NCBI RefSeq assembly: GCF_021166475.1
Contig: NZ_JAJOYS010000002.1
Span: 558,001 to 622,000 of the forward strand
DNA length: 64,000 bases
Direction: 5' to 3'
Source of the DNA: Pelagibacterium xiamenense
Lineage (GTDB): Bacteria; Pseudomonadota; Alphaproteobacteria; Rhizobiales; Devosiaceae
Each line of letters begins with the position of its first letter. Within the stretch, counting starts at the first letter, position 1. Below the pieces are notes generated by a model. The model was not told the origin of the DNA and searched no databases. It saw only the letters and a list, made by a program, of their open reading frames with translations. Positions 15,557 to 24,812 of the stretch are shown one piece after another. The position numbers and the translations under genes are program-made.

Positions 15557-16434
15557 GCCCGCGCCCCCATCGCCCTCTGTGTCAGCACCTGCACGGCTCC
15601 AATCAGCATGATCAGTCCCGCCGAAAGCGCCGCCGCCATCAGAAGCGCCGCCCAGATCTGCGTCGTCTGCCCATAGTACGAGCCCGCCAGGAGCCGCGAG
15701 CCGAGCCCGCCGGCGGCACCAGTCGGCAATTCACCCACAATTGCGCCGACAAGCGAGGCCGCGACACCAACCTTCATCGACGTGAAAAGATACGGTATCG
15801 CGGATGGCCATCTGAGCTTCCAAAACACCTGGGCACCGCTCGCGTTATAGGTTCGCATCAGGTCCAGTTGCAGCGCGTCGGGGCTCCGAAAGCCTTTCAC
15901 CATCCCCACGACCACGGGAAAGAACGAAAGGTAGGTCGATATCAACGCCTTGGGAATAAGCCCCGTGAGCCCCACCGAGTTGAGTACGACCACGATCATC
16001 GGCGCGATGGCAAGAATCGGTATCGTCTGGCTCGCGATGACCCACGGCATCAGCGAGCGATCCACCGCACGATTATGAACGATCAGAACCGCAAGCACGA
16101 TTCCCAGCACCGTGCCGAAGAGGAACCCGAGCCCGGTCGCGGAAATCGTGATCCACGCGTGAAAAATCAGACTCCGCGGCGTCGCGGGATTGGCATTGAC
16201 CACCGAATTCCAGAACTCCACCGCCACCTGATGCGGCGCAGGCAGCACCGGACGCTGCTGGGAGTAGACGTCGGCAAGGTACTGGAAAAGCCCCACGCCG
16301 GCCTGGTCCGCCCGCGCATACACCCCCTGCTGCCAGGGCGTATTGAGCAGCACGGAAAACCCGTACCAAATGACGACGATCGCCAGGACGACGGTAAGAA
16401 CGGGAACAAGTCTGCCCTCTGCCAGCCGCCCCAT
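15553..16434 (-). CDS. ABC transporter permease (SsuC/ThiX type), second subunit
   Basis: 293 residues from the ATG at 16434, which has GAGGAGG nine bases upstream; an ATG at 16500 would overlap the ATPase gene by 62 bases. EAA loop at DLMRTYNASGAQVFWKLRWP. First helix VLTVVLAIVVIWYGFSVLL is followed by a long periplasmic loop (HQVAVEFWNSVVNANPATP) before the remaining five helices. Translationally coupled to the next permease by ATGA. Confidence 0.92.
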   Translation of the reverse strand: MGRLAEGRLVPVLTVVLAIVVIWYGFSVLLNTPWQQGVYARADQAGVGLFQYLADVYSQQRPVLPAPHQVAVEFWNSVVNANPATPRSLIFHAWITISATGLGFLFGTVLGIVLAVLIVHNRAVDRSLMPWVIASQTIPILAIAPMIVVVLNSVGLTGLIPKALISTYLSFFPVVVGMVKGFRSPDALQLDLMRTYNASGAQVFWKLRWPSAIPYLFTSMKVGVAASLVGAIVGELPTGAAGGLGSRLLAGSYYGQTTQIWAALLMAAALSAGLIMLIGAVQVLTQRAMGARA

Positions 16435-16438
16435 CGCC

Positions 16439-17230
16439 TCAAGCCTCCTCGTAGGAATGCCCCGCCCGCAATCCCTCTCGGACACGAGCCGCGATTTCAA
16501 GAAATTCAGGCGCCTCTCGGATATCGAGCGGCCGCACTTTGGGTAGCGGGCTGTCGATCACGTCGGTCACCCGACCCGGCCGCGGGCTCATCACGACGAT
16601 CTTGGTGGAGAGATAAACTGCCTCGGGGATCGAATGCGTGACAAAGCAGATGGTCTTTTCCGTCTTTGCCCAAAGGTCGAGAAGCTGCTCGTTCAAATGG
16701 TCCCGCACGATTTCGTCGAGTGCCCCAAAGGGTTCGTCCATGAGCAAAAGATCGGCATCGAATGCCAGCGCCCGCGCAATGGATGCCCGCTGCTGCATCC
16801 CGCCCGAAAGTTGCCACGGATATTTGTTCTCGAACCCGGTGAGATTGACCATATCAAGCGTTGAAGCGATCCGCCTCTGCTGCTCGCCCTTCGAATATCC
16901 CATGATCTCGAGCGGCAGCGCCACATTCCGCGCAATCGTCCGCCACGGGTAAAGCGCGGCGGCCTGAAACACATAGCCGTAGGCTCTATCCTTGCGCGCC
17001 TTATCCGGCGTCGTGCCATTGACGGTGATCGTGCCTGCAGTCGGTTGTTCGAGATCGGCGATCACCCGCAGAAACGTCGTCTTCCCGCATCCAGACGGTC
17101 CAATGAAGGAAACGAACTCGCCCCTGGTGATATCGAGATCGACATCCGAAAGCGCCTGCACAGCGCCGTCGCCGGTATCGAAAGTCAGCCCCAACCCTTT
17201 GGCCGCGACGACGCTTGTACTCTCTGTCAA
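16439..17230 (-). CDS. ABC transporter ATP-binding protein of the pyrimidine-linked importer
   Basis: 263 residues, single ATPase domain. Walker A GPSGCGKTT, signature LSGGMQQRASIARAL, Walker B LLLMDEPFGALD and the switch histidine in CFVTHSIPEAVYL. Belongs to the SsuB/TauB/ThiZ group that energises NMT1-type importers. First gene of the ATPase-permease-permease-binding protein block, 41 bases after the dihydropyrimidinase gene. Confidence 0.94.
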   Translation of the reverse strand: MTESTSVVAAKGLGLTFDTGDGAVQALSDVDLDITRGEFVSFIGPSGCGKTTFLRVIADLEQPTAGTITVNGTTPDKARKDRAYGYVFQAAALYPWRTIARNVALPLEIMGYSKGEQQRRIASTLDMVNLTGFENKYPWQLSGGMQQRASIARALAFDADLLLMDEPFGALDEIVRDHLNEQLLDLWAKTEKTICFVTHSIPEAVYLSTKIVVMSPRPGRVTDVIDSPLPKVRPLDIREAPEFLEIAARVREGLRAGHSYEEA

Positions 17231-17270
17231 ATCCGTAACGCCCCTCAGCTAGCCGGATGATTTGTCTTGC

Positions 17271-18722
17271 CTACACCCCGCTCGCCGGAATGCCTGCTCG
17301 CTCGACCTTACGCGGCGCAGTCAGCTCCTTCCATTGCGAAAGCGCCTTATTGACAGGCATGTTCGCCTCGCGCGGCACGAATTTGCCGTGCCCCGGCTCG
17401 TGCTTCATGGTCGCCTCCTCGACCGAGACATTCCCGCGTGTCAGAACGAATCGCGGCAGTCCTTTAACCGCAATGCCCTCGAAAACATTGTAATCGATCG
17501 CCGACTGTTGATTGGCCGCCGAGATCGTCTTCTCGCGCTTGGGATCCCATACGACGATATCGGCATCCGCACCCACAAGGATCGCCCCTTTCTTGGGGTA
17601 GCAGTTGAGAATCTTGGCGATATTGGTGGACGTCACCGCAACGAACTCGTTCATCGTCAGCCGCCCAGTATTAACCCCGCGCGTCCACAAGACCGGCATC
17701 CGGTCCTCGAGCCCGCCTGTGCCATTCGGAATCTTGGTGAAATCGCCGACGCCATAGCGCTTCTGCTCCGTCGTAAACGCGCAATGGTCGGTTGCCACCA
17801 CCTGCAGCGAGCCCGACGCCAGTCCCGCCCAAAGCGAATCCTGATGCGCTTTGTCGCGGAAGGGCGGGCTCATCACTCGCCGCGCGGCATGGTCCCAATC
17901 GGGGTTCGCATATTCACTGTCATCGAGCACCAGATGCTGAATGAGCGGTTCGCCATAGACCCGCATTCCCTTGGCGCGCGCCCGCCGGATTGCCTCGTGG
18001 GCTTGCTCGCTGCTCGTATGCACCACGTAAAGCGGCACGCCCGCCATGTCGGCAATCATGATCGCCCGGTTCGTTGCCTCGCCTTCGACTTCCGGAGGCC
18101 GCGAATAGGCATGCGCTTCCGGGCCGTTATTACCCGCCGCCATCAGAGACTGCTGCAGCGAGGCGACGACGTCGCCGTTCTCCGCATGCACAAGCGGCAG
18201 CGCGCCGAGTGCCGCACAGCGCTGGAACGAGGCGTACATCTCGTCGTCCTCGACCATCAGCGCGCCTTTATAGGCCATGAAGTGCTTGAAGGTCGTGATC
18301 CCGCGCTTGACCACTTCTTCCATCTCGTTGAACACCTGCTCTCCCCACCACGTGATCGCCATGTGGTAGGAATAATCGCAGGACGCCTTGCCGACCTTGT
18401 TGTCCCACATCGATATCGCTTCGAGCAGCGACTGATTGGGGCTCGGCAGGCAGAAGTCGACAACCATCGTCGTGCCCCCCGAAAGCGCCGCGCGCGTACC
18501 GCTCTCGAAGTCGTCGGTCGAATATGTGCCCATGAACGGCATTTCGAGATGGGTATGCGGATCAATCCCGCCGGGCATCACATAACAACCAGTCGCATCG
18601 AGCACCTCGTCGCCGGAAAGATCCGGCCCGATCTCTACGATCGTATCGCCCTCGATTTTGACGTCCGCGGCATAAGTCAGGTCTGCGGTAACGATGGTGC
18701 CGTTCTTGACGACTTTGCTCAT
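17271..18722 (-). CDS. hydA: Dihydropyrimidinase (D-hydantoinase)
   Basis: 483 residues, amidohydrolase superfamily. The metal-binding GGIDPHTHLEMPFMGT is near residue 60, and K152 in FKHFMAYKG is the expected carboxylated lysine bridging two zinc ions. GVVATDHCAF-type segment (VVATDHCAFTTEQK) and NIAKILNCYPKKGAI are typical of true dihydropyrimidinases. It opens dihydrouracil or dihydrothymine to N-carbamoyl-beta-alanine or the methyl homologue. Operon position between the M20 hydrolase and the importer supports the pyrimidine role over a plain hydantoinase role. Cytoplasmic. Confidence 0.95.
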   Translation of the reverse strand: MSKVVKNGTIVTADLTYAADVKIEGDTIVEIGPDLSGDEVLDATGCYVMPGGIDPHTHLEMPFMGTYSTDDFESGTRAALSGGTTMVVDFCLPSPNQSLLEAISMWDNKVGKASCDYSYHMAITWWGEQVFNEMEEVVKRGITTFKHFMAYKGALMVEDDEMYASFQRCAALGALPLVHAENGDVVASLQQSLMAAGNNGPEAHAYSRPPEVEGEATNRAIMIADMAGVPLYVVHTSSEQAHEAIRRARAKGMRVYGEPLIQHLVLDDSEYANPDWDHAARRVMSPPFRDKAHQDSLWAGLASGSLQVVATDHCAFTTEQKRYGVGDFTKIPNGTGGLEDRMPVLWTRGVNTGRLTMNEFVAVTSTNIAKILNCYPKKGAILVGADADIVVWDPKREKTISAANQQSAIDYNVFEGIAVKGLPRFVLTRGNVSVEEATMKHEPGHGKFVPREANMPVNKALSQWKELTAPRKVERAGIPASGV

Positions 18723-18780
18723 GATATTCCCCTCTAAGTTCGCGTTAGGGTTGCGTCGTCACAGCGCGACCTCCCACCCG

Positions 18781-20031
18781 TCACTCCACGATCTCCGCCG
18801 TCTCGACAACGGCGTGCAACAAGACATCCGCCCCCGCCACCGCCCATTCTTTGGAAATCTCCTCCGCTTCGTTGTGGCTTAGCCCGTCAACGCACGGACA
18901 CATCACCATCGCGGTCGGATAAAGCCGGTTGATCCAGCACGCATCATGCCCCGCACCCGAAACGATATCGCGGTGCGAATAGCCCAGCCGGTCAGCCGCG
19001 TTGCGCACGGCGGCGACGCAGCCAGGGTCGAACGTCACGGGATCGAAATGCCCCGAGACCTCGATATCCACCGTGAGCCCCAGTTCCTCGGCAATCTTCG
19101 GCGCCTCGGCCTCGAACCGCGCCTTCATGGCGTCGAGGATCTCCTGGTTGGGCGAACGGAAATCGATGGTGAAGACCACCTTGCCTGGAATGACGTTGCG
19201 CGAATTGGGATAGACGTCGCAGTGCCCGATGGCACCTACAGCCTGCGGCTGGTGGCTCATGGCGATCTCGTGAACGAGTTCGGTCATCCGCGCCATGCCG
19301 AGACCGGCATTCCTGCGCATCGGCATCGGCGTCGAACCGGTATGGCTCTCCTTGCCTGTCACCGTCACCTGCAGCCACCAGAGCCCCTGCCCGTGCGTGA
19401 CGACGCCAATATCCTTACCCTCTGCTTCGAGGATCGGCCCCTGCTCGATGTGAAGTTCGAAGAACGCCTTCATCTTGCGCGCCCCGACTTCTTCGTCGCC
19501 CAGCCAGCCGATCCTCTTGAGTTCGTCGCCGAATTTCAGCCCCTTGGCGTCCGTCCGGTCATATGCCCAATCCAGCTCGTGCATGCCCGCGAATACGCCC
19601 GAAGCGAGCATGGCCGGTGCGAACCGCGTGCCCTCTTCGTTCGTCCAGTTGGTGACGACAATAGGATGTTTGGTTTTGACATCGAGATCATTGAGCGTGC
19701 GGACCAGCTCGAGCGCACCGAGCACTCCGAGCACACCGTCATACTTTCCACCCGTAGGCTGCGTATCGAGGTGCGAGCCGACATAGACCGGCAGCGCGTC
19801 CGGGTCAGTGCCCTCGCGGCGCGCGAACATCGTCCCCATCTTGTCGATGCCCATAGTGAGCCCGGCTTCGTCGCACCATTTCTTAAAGAGGTGCCGCCCC
19901 TCGCCGTCTTCGTCGGTCACCGTCTGGCGGTTGTTCCCGCCCGCAACACCCGGCCCGATCTTGGCCATTTCCATCAAGGTGTCCCAGAGCCGGTCGCCGT
20001 TGATCTTGAGGTTGTCACCGAGTATCGCCAT
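18781..20031 (-). CDS. M20 amidase: beta-ureidopropionase / N-carbamoyl amino acid hydrolase
   Basis: 416 residues, M20/hydantoinase-carbamoylase family. Metal site visible as GSHLDTQPTGGKYDGVLG, then TNWTNEEGTRF with the EE pair, LHIEQGPILE, and SGAGHDACWINRLYPTAM near the C-terminus. Context (dihydropyrimidinase downstream, MmsA and transaminase upstream) points to hydrolysis of N-carbamoyl-beta-alanine to beta-alanine, CO2 and ammonia. The same family contains allantoate amidohydrolase, which the nearby purine cluster lacks; a dual role is possible but unproven. Confidence 0.9.
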   Translation of the reverse strand: MAILGDNLKINGDRLWDTLMEMAKIGPGVAGGNNRQTVTDEDGEGRHLFKKWCDEAGLTMGIDKMGTMFARREGTDPDALPVYVGSHLDTQPTGGKYDGVLGVLGALELVRTLNDLDVKTKHPIVVTNWTNEEGTRFAPAMLASGVFAGMHELDWAYDRTDAKGLKFGDELKRIGWLGDEEVGARKMKAFFELHIEQGPILEAEGKDIGVVTHGQGLWWLQVTVTGKESHTGSTPMPMRRNAGLGMARMTELVHEIAMSHQPQAVGAIGHCDVYPNSRNVIPGKVVFTIDFRSPNQEILDAMKARFEAEAPKIAEELGLTVDIEVSGHFDPVTFDPGCVAAVRNAADRLGYSHRDIVSGAGHDACWINRLYPTAMVMCPCVDGLSHNEAEEISKEWAVAGADVLLHAVVETAEIVE

Positions 20032-20061
20032 GCTCTTTCGCGCTCCTTGAATTGAGACGTC

Positions 20062-21555
20062 TTATAGGGTCGGGAATGTAAACTGGGCACCCGACTTGAT
20101 CCCAGCGGGCCACCGTGTCGTTACGGTCTTGAGCCGGGTATAGAAATGCACACCCTCGGGTCCATAAATCGAATGGTCCCCAAAGAGCGAACGCTTCCAG
20201 CCACCAAAGCTGTGATAGGCCACAGGCACCGGAATCGGCACATTGACCCCGACCATACCCACCTCGATGCGATCCGCAAAATCGCGCGCCGCATCGCCGT
20301 CGCGGGTGAAGATTGCGGTGCCGTTGCCGTATTCGTGTCCGTTGATCAACCTGACCGCATCGGCATAGTCCGGCGCCCGCACGACCGACAGCACAGGCCC
20401 GAAGATCTCCTCGCGATAAATCGTCATCTCCGGCGTCACGCGGTCGAAGAGCGTCCCGCCGACATAGTAGCCGCCCTCATAGCCCTGCAACGAGAACCCG
20501 CGACCGTCGACGACAAGCTCAGCGCCTTCCTCGACGCCTTTGTCGATATAGCCCAACACCTTGTCGCGATGCTGCGCGGTGACCAACGGCCCCATCTCCG
20601 AGTCCGAATCCGCCGCAGGGCCAATCTTGAGGCTTTCCACCCGCGGCTTGAGCTTCTCGACAAGCGCATCGGCGGTCTTCTCGCCCACCGGAACGGCTAC
20701 CGAAACCGCCATGCACCGCTCCCCAGCCGACCCGTACCCGGCCCCCATCAGCGCATCGGCTGCCTGGTCCAGGTCGGCATCGGGGAGGATCACCATATGG
20801 TTTTTCGCGCCGCCCAAGGCCTGGACGCGTTTGCCTGCCTTTGTGCCCCGCTGATAGACGTATTCCGCAATCGGCGTAGAGCCGACAAAACTCACCGCCT
20901 TGATATCCGGGTGGTCCAGAATGTGGTCGACGGCTTCCTTGTCGCCGTGGACGATATTGAGCACGCCTTCCGGAAGCCCGGCCTCCATCAGCAGCTCCCA
21001 CGCCAGCATCGGCGCGGACGGATCGCGCTCGGACGGCTTGAGGATGAATGTGTTCCCGCAGGCAATCGCCGCCGGATACATCCACATCGGCACCATCGCC
21101 GGAAAGTTGAACGGCGTAATCCCCGCGACCACGCCAAGCGGCTGGCGATCGGCATAGGCATCGATGGCCGGGCCGACATTGCGGGTGAACGTACCCTTCA
21201 AGAGCTCGGGAATACCACAGGCGTATTCCACGCATTCGATGCCGCGCTGCACCTCACCGAGCGCATCGTCGTGCGTCTTGCCATGCTCTGCGGAAATCGC
21301 TCGGGCGAGGTCGGCGGCGTGCCGGTCCAGCAACTCCTTGAACTTGAACATCACCCGCGCGCGCTTGAGCGGCGGCGTATTCCCCCAAGCCGGCTGCGCA
21401 GCTTTGGCGCTCGCGACCGCGGCGTCGATCTCTGCCGCCGTCGAAAGCGGCAGCTCGGCGATCTGCTCGCCGGTCGCCGGATTATAGACCGCGCCCTTTC
21501 GGGCCGAATTCGAGGTAATTTTTCCCCCGCCGATGGCGTTCTGAATCGTTTCCAT
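20062..21555 (-). CDS. mmsA: CoA-acylating (methyl)malonate-semialdehyde dehydrogenase
   Basis: 497 residues, ALDH superfamily, MmsA type. Conserved GVVAGITPFNFPAMVPMWM and SFVGSTPIAEYVY, the catalytic C281 in GSAGERCMAV, and EIFGPVLSVVR. MmsA converts malonate semialdehyde or methylmalonate semialdehyde with CoA and NAD to acetyl-CoA or propionyl-CoA plus CO2. Two bases separate it from the transaminase stop upstream, so it takes over the transaminase product: the last step of reductive pyrimidine catabolism, besides valine and inositol breakdown in other contexts. Confidence 0.95.
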   Translation of the reverse strand: METIQNAIGGGKITSNSARKGAVYNPATGEQIAELPLSTAAEIDAAVASAKAAQPAWGNTPPLKRARVMFKFKELLDRHAADLARAISAEHGKTHDDALGEVQRGIECVEYACGIPELLKGTFTRNVGPAIDAYADRQPLGVVAGITPFNFPAMVPMWMYPAAIACGNTFILKPSERDPSAPMLAWELLMEAGLPEGVLNIVHGDKEAVDHILDHPDIKAVSFVGSTPIAEYVYQRGTKAGKRVQALGGAKNHMVILPDADLDQAADALMGAGYGSAGERCMAVSVAVPVGEKTADALVEKLKPRVESLKIGPAADSDSEMGPLVTAQHRDKVLGYIDKGVEEGAELVVDGRGFSLQGYEGGYYVGGTLFDRVTPEMTIYREEIFGPVLSVVRAPDYADAVRLINGHEYGNGTAIFTRDGDAARDFADRIEVGMVGVNVPIPVPVAYHSFGGWKRSLFGDHSIYGPEGVHFYTRLKTVTTRWPAGIKSGAQFTFPTL

Positions 21556-21557
21556 CG

Positions 21558-22886
21558 CTAGTCTACCTCCCCGAGGACCGTGCGGATCGTTTCAACGATC
21601 GTGTCTATGTGCTCTTTCTGCACGATCAACGGCGGCGAGAGCGCGATGATGTCGCCGGTGGTGCGGATCAGGACGCCCTTCTCATAAGCTTTAACGAACG
21701 CCGAGAAGGCCCGTTTGGTCGGCTGGCCGGAAATGCCCTCGAGCTCGATCGCGCCCACCAGTCCGATATTGCGGATATCGATGACATGCGGCGCACCTTT
21801 AAGCGAATGCAGCGCATCCTCCCAATACGGCCCAAGTTCCGCACCCCGCGCCAAAAGCCCTTCCTGCTTATAGGTCTCGAGCGTCGCCAACCCTGCCGCC
21901 GCGGCGATCGGATTGCCCGAATAGGTATAGCCGTGGAAAAATTCGATCAGATGCTCGGGCCCGGTCATGAACGCGTCATGGATCTTTGAACTCGTGAACA
22001 CCGCGCCCATAGGGATAACGCCATTGGTCAGCCCCTTGGCGGTGATCATGATGTCCGGCGTCACACCGAAATAGTCAGCGCCAAACGGCGTTCCGAGCCG
22101 CCCATACCCGGTGATGACCTCGTCGAAGATCAGCAAAATGCCGTATTTGTCGCAAATCTCGCGCAGGCGCTTGAGATAGCCCGGCGGCGGAATGAGCACG
22201 CCGGTCGAGCCCGCGACCGGCTCGACAATGACCGCCGCGATGGTCGATGCGTCGTGCAGCGCGACGATCCGCTCGAGCTCGTCCGCCAGTTCCACCCCAT
22301 GCTTGGGCTCTCCGCGCGAAAACGCGTTCTTTTCAAGATCATGCGTATGCGGCATGTGATCGACGCCGCCGAGCGTGGTGCCGAACATCTTGCGGTTGGC
22401 CACGATCCCGCCAACGGAAATGCCGCCGAAATTGACCCCGTGATAGGCTCGCTCTCGACCGATGAGCCGCGTCCGCGCACCGTCTCCTTTGACCCGATGA
22501 TAGGCAAGCGCGATCTTGAGCGCCGTATCGACCGATTCCGATCCCGAATTGGTGAAGAACACGTGGTCGAGCCCGTCCGGCGCGATGTCGGTCAGCCGAT
22601 TGGCCAACTCGAACGCCTTTGGATGCCCCATCTGAAAGGCAGGCGCGTAGTCGAGTTCCGCTGCCTGCTTCTGGATCGCCTCGGTGATCAGCGGCCGGCA
22701 ATGCCCTGCATTGACACACCAGAGCCCAGCCGTGCCGTCGAGCACCTGCCGCCCGTCGGCGGTCGTGTAGTGCATGTCCTTGGCGCCCACGAACATGCGT
22801 GGGGCGGATTTGAACTGCCGGTTGGCCGTAAACGGCATCCAGAAGGCGGAAAGATCATTCGGAATGGACGTGTCGCCCTCTGTCAT
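21558..22886 (-). CDS. Omega-amino acid:pyruvate (beta-alanine) aminotransferase
   Basis: 442 residues, class-III PLP aminotransferase. Start at 22886 (MTEGDTSIPNDLSAFWMPFT) because GAGGGG precedes it and the length then equals that of characterised beta-alanine:pyruvate aminotransferases; the open frame extends 34 codons further through the operator region. Signature segments: FFTNSGSESVDTALK, the hinge around GILLIFDEVITGYGR, and MITAKGLTNG with PLP lysine K284. In this operon it should turn beta-alanine and beta-aminoisobutyrate into (methyl)malonate semialdehyde. First gene of the operon, with a RutR-like site 59 bases upstream. Confidence 0.92.
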   Translation of the reverse strand: MTEGDTSIPNDLSAFWMPFTANRQFKSAPRMFVGAKDMHYTTADGRQVLDGTAGLWCVNAGHCRPLITEAIQKQAAELDYAPAFQMGHPKAFELANRLTDIAPDGLDHVFFTNSGSESVDTALKIALAYHRVKGDGARTRLIGRERAYHGVNFGGISVGGIVANRKMFGTTLGGVDHMPHTHDLEKNAFSRGEPKHGVELADELERIVALHDASTIAAVIVEPVAGSTGVLIPPPGYLKRLREICDKYGILLIFDEVITGYGRLGTPFGADYFGVTPDIMITAKGLTNGVIPMGAVFTSSKIHDAFMTGPEHLIEFFHGYTYSGNPIAAAAGLATLETYKQEGLLARGAELGPYWEDALHSLKGAPHVIDIRNIGLVGAIELEGISGQPTKRAFSAFVKAYEKGVLIRTTGDIIALSPPLIVQKEHIDTIVETIRTVLGEVD

Positions 22887-22944
22887 ATGCCCCTCATTGC
22901 ATGGCCCGCGCTGTGTAAAAATCCGCACGGCGGTCCGAAATTTT

Positions 22945-22960
22945 TTGACCGATTGGAAAA
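22945..22960. promoter_or_regulatory. Candidate RutR-type operator upstream of the transaminase-mmsA operon
   Basis: TTGACCGATTGGAAAA matches 11 of 14 defined positions of the RutR box. It lies 59-74 bases upstream of the transaminase start and between that operon and the divergent rutR-like gene. It shares the eight-base core CAATCGGT (as ACCGATTG) with the site before preT. Confidence 0.55.
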
Positions 22961-23087
22961 ATTCTAGCACTCTGGATATAAGGTTCAAGGCAATAATTAT
23001 GCCGCTGCGCTCCGATTAGCGGAATACCTCACGCGCGGTTCGATATGAGGTTTGACGCCACCCCAAATTGGAGGCATTTGAGTTTTC

Positions 23088-23726
23088 ATGAGCGCAGATA
23101 CAGACCCCGGCCGCCCAACCACCCGTATTCAGCGTGAAAAGCAGGAAGTGATTCTCGAGGCTGCCCTCGAAATCTTTTCCCAATACGGGTTTCGAGGTTC
23201 GACGATTGACCAGATCGCCGAGGCCGCTGGCATGTCAAAGCCCAACCTGCTTTACTATTTCAAGTCCAAGGAAGACATCCTAGCGCCCATTCTGGCGCGA
23301 ATTCTGGACACCTGGCTCGAACCGTTGCGCGAGTTGGACGCCGAGGGCGATCCCCTGCCCGAACTCCAATCCTATATCCGCCGCAAGCTCGAAATGAGCC
23401 GCGACTATCCGCGCGAGAGCCGGCTGTTCGCCAACGAAATGCTACGCGGCGCACCGGATTTCTCCAACGTGCTCCATAACGAGTTGAAAGACCTGGTGGA
23501 CGAGAAGGCCAAGATCATTAAAGGTTGGATGGCTAGGGGTAAGATCGCCAAATGCGATCCCTACCATCTCATTTTTGCGATCTGGTCGACGACGCAACAC
23601 TACGCCGATTTTGACATTCAGGTGCGCGCCGTGCTGGGCAAGGAACGGGGCGGCGATGGCCGCTTCGAAGACGCCGCCCGGTTTCTCGATCAGCTCTTTC
23701 TCCACGGGCTGAGCCCGAAGAAGTAG
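23088..23726 (+). CDS. rutR: TetR-family regulator, RutR-like
   Basis: 212 residues. N-terminal helix-turn-helix YGFRGSTIDQIAEAAGMSKPNLLYYF followed by KSKEDI; the C-terminal ligand domain has IWSTTQHYADF, a segment characteristic of RutR, the uracil/thymine-responsive TetR regulator of E. coli (family knowledge). It is divergent from the transaminase-mmsA operon of pyrimidine catabolism. Four RutR-box-like sites within 30 kb sit at promoters for purine, nucleotide and pyrimidine genes. Convergent with the DoxX gene with almost no gap. Confidence 0.88.
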   Translation: MSADTDPGRPTTRIQREKQEVILEAALEIFSQYGFRGSTIDQIAEAAGMSKPNLLYYFKSKEDILAPILARILDTWLEPLRELDAEGDPLPELQSYIRRKLEMSRDYPRESRLFANEMLRGAPDFSNVLHNELKDLVDEKAKIIKGWMARGKIAKCDPYHLIFAIWSTTQHYADFDIQVRAVLGKERGGDGRFEDAARFLDQLFLHGLSPKK

Positions 23727-23727
23727 C

Positions 23728-24105
23728 CTAGAGCGCTGTCCCCATCGCCAGGACGAAAGCGCCAAACAGCGCGGTGTTGGAAATGAAGGCGTTGACGTGA
23801 GCGAACCGCTCATCGCCCTCATAGGTCCAGTATCTGTGGACGATCAGGGTTGCCAACAGCACGAACAGTGCGAGCCCGGCGGCGGCATAGGGGACCAGAA
23901 GTCCGGTCGCAAGCGCCGCGCCACAGACAATCTGCGTTCCCACCCCGATGATCGCACACACCCGGGCAAAGGGGACACCTTGCGCATCCAGGACGGCTGT
24001 CAGCGCGGGAATGCTGCGCGCATTGCGCAGTCCGGCTATGAGAAACGCGCCGCCCAGCAGGCCGCGCGCTACAATTATCGTCAAGGAAGTCAATTCGGTC
24101 GGCAT
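23728..24105 (-). CDS. DoxX-family small membrane protein
   Basis: 125 residues with four hydrophobic segments: IIVARGLLGGAFLIAGL, VCAIIGVGTQIVCGAALATG, PYAAAGLALFVLLATLI and NTALFGAFVLAMGTAL. Pattern of the DoxX/SURF4 family of inner-membrane proteins, some of which act with quinones or in redox stress; no function can be named. Same strand as the DUF1353, preA and preT genes but 94 bases after the DUF1353 gene. Convergent with the rutR-like gene. Confidence 0.85.
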   Translation of the reverse strand: MPTELTSLTIIVARGLLGGAFLIAGLRNARSIPALTAVLDAQGVPFARVCAIIGVGTQIVCGAALATGLLVPYAAAGLALFVLLATLIVHRYWTYEGDERFAHVNAFISNTALFGAFVLAMGTAL

Positions 24106-24198
24106 GAAGTTTCTCGCTACTGAAATGCGTTAACGCCCTTAGGACGATTGAACGCCGTCTTTTGCGACATCAGGCGAAAAAAACGCGCTATGGAGCCC

Positions 24199-24627
24199 CT
24201 ACTCGGTACCGGGAGGCACGCCCGGCGTGCTCACCTGCGCCATTACCTCTGGACTTGTCTTGCTGACAGCCCATGTATTGGCAGCTCGCACCGCGAGATA
24301 CATGATGACCGCCTTCCAGGCCGGAACGCCGAGAATACGCATAGCCTCGTAAAAGATGGCGTCCGCGACCACTCGCGTGAACGCACCGCCTTTCCAGGTG
24401 TAAAGATAGTCGTGCAGTACCGCGGCCGCGGCATAATCGGGATCGTGCGGCGGAAGGAGGCTCCAGAGCACCCGCGGGACTGACGCAAGGTCCGTCATGA
24501 ATCCGTCCGGCACGGTGACTGTAACGCCCGACCCCATGAACCCGACCTGATAGCGCACCGGCTGGACGAGAACATATTTGCCCGTGCCTGGCGCCGGCAT
24601 GAGATGGACTGGATCGGTAAAGCGCAT
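24199..24627 (-). CDS. DUF1353 protein, phage-like
   Basis: 142 residues. The core VTVPDGFMTDLASVPRVLWSLLPPHDPDYAAAAVLHDYLYTW is the DUF1353 signature, with the conserved D-LASVPR and an AAVLHDYLY helix. The family is common in phages and prophages and its biochemistry is unknown. No other phage gene is near, so this is an isolated cargo or domesticated gene between preA and doxX. Confidence 0.85.
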   Translation of the reverse strand: MRFTDPVHLMPAPGTGKYVLVQPVRYQVGFMGSGVTVTVPDGFMTDLASVPRVLWSLLPPHDPDYAAAAVLHDYLYTWKGGAFTRVVADAIFYEAMRILGVPAWKAVIMYLAVRAANTWAVSKTSPEVMAQVSTPGVPPGTE

Positions 24628-24812
24628 TTGTCTGTCTCCCGCTGCCTGAGCGGCAAAACAGTGCGCCGGTCCCCGGATCCCGTCAACGGGGCGCGCCAGC
24701 AGCCACGCCGAGCCCGTCGCAGACGAACCTTTGCGATCACCGCTGGTTAGTAGCGCGTCGCTACCGCGCAGTAGTAGACGGCAGCGTCCGCGCGTCTGCC
24801 GCCTCTAAAACG

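Noticed and set aside
24199-24627. Prophage remnant
   Set aside because: Only one phage-type gene (DUF1353) is present; no integrase, tRNA junction, direct repeats or composition change around it.
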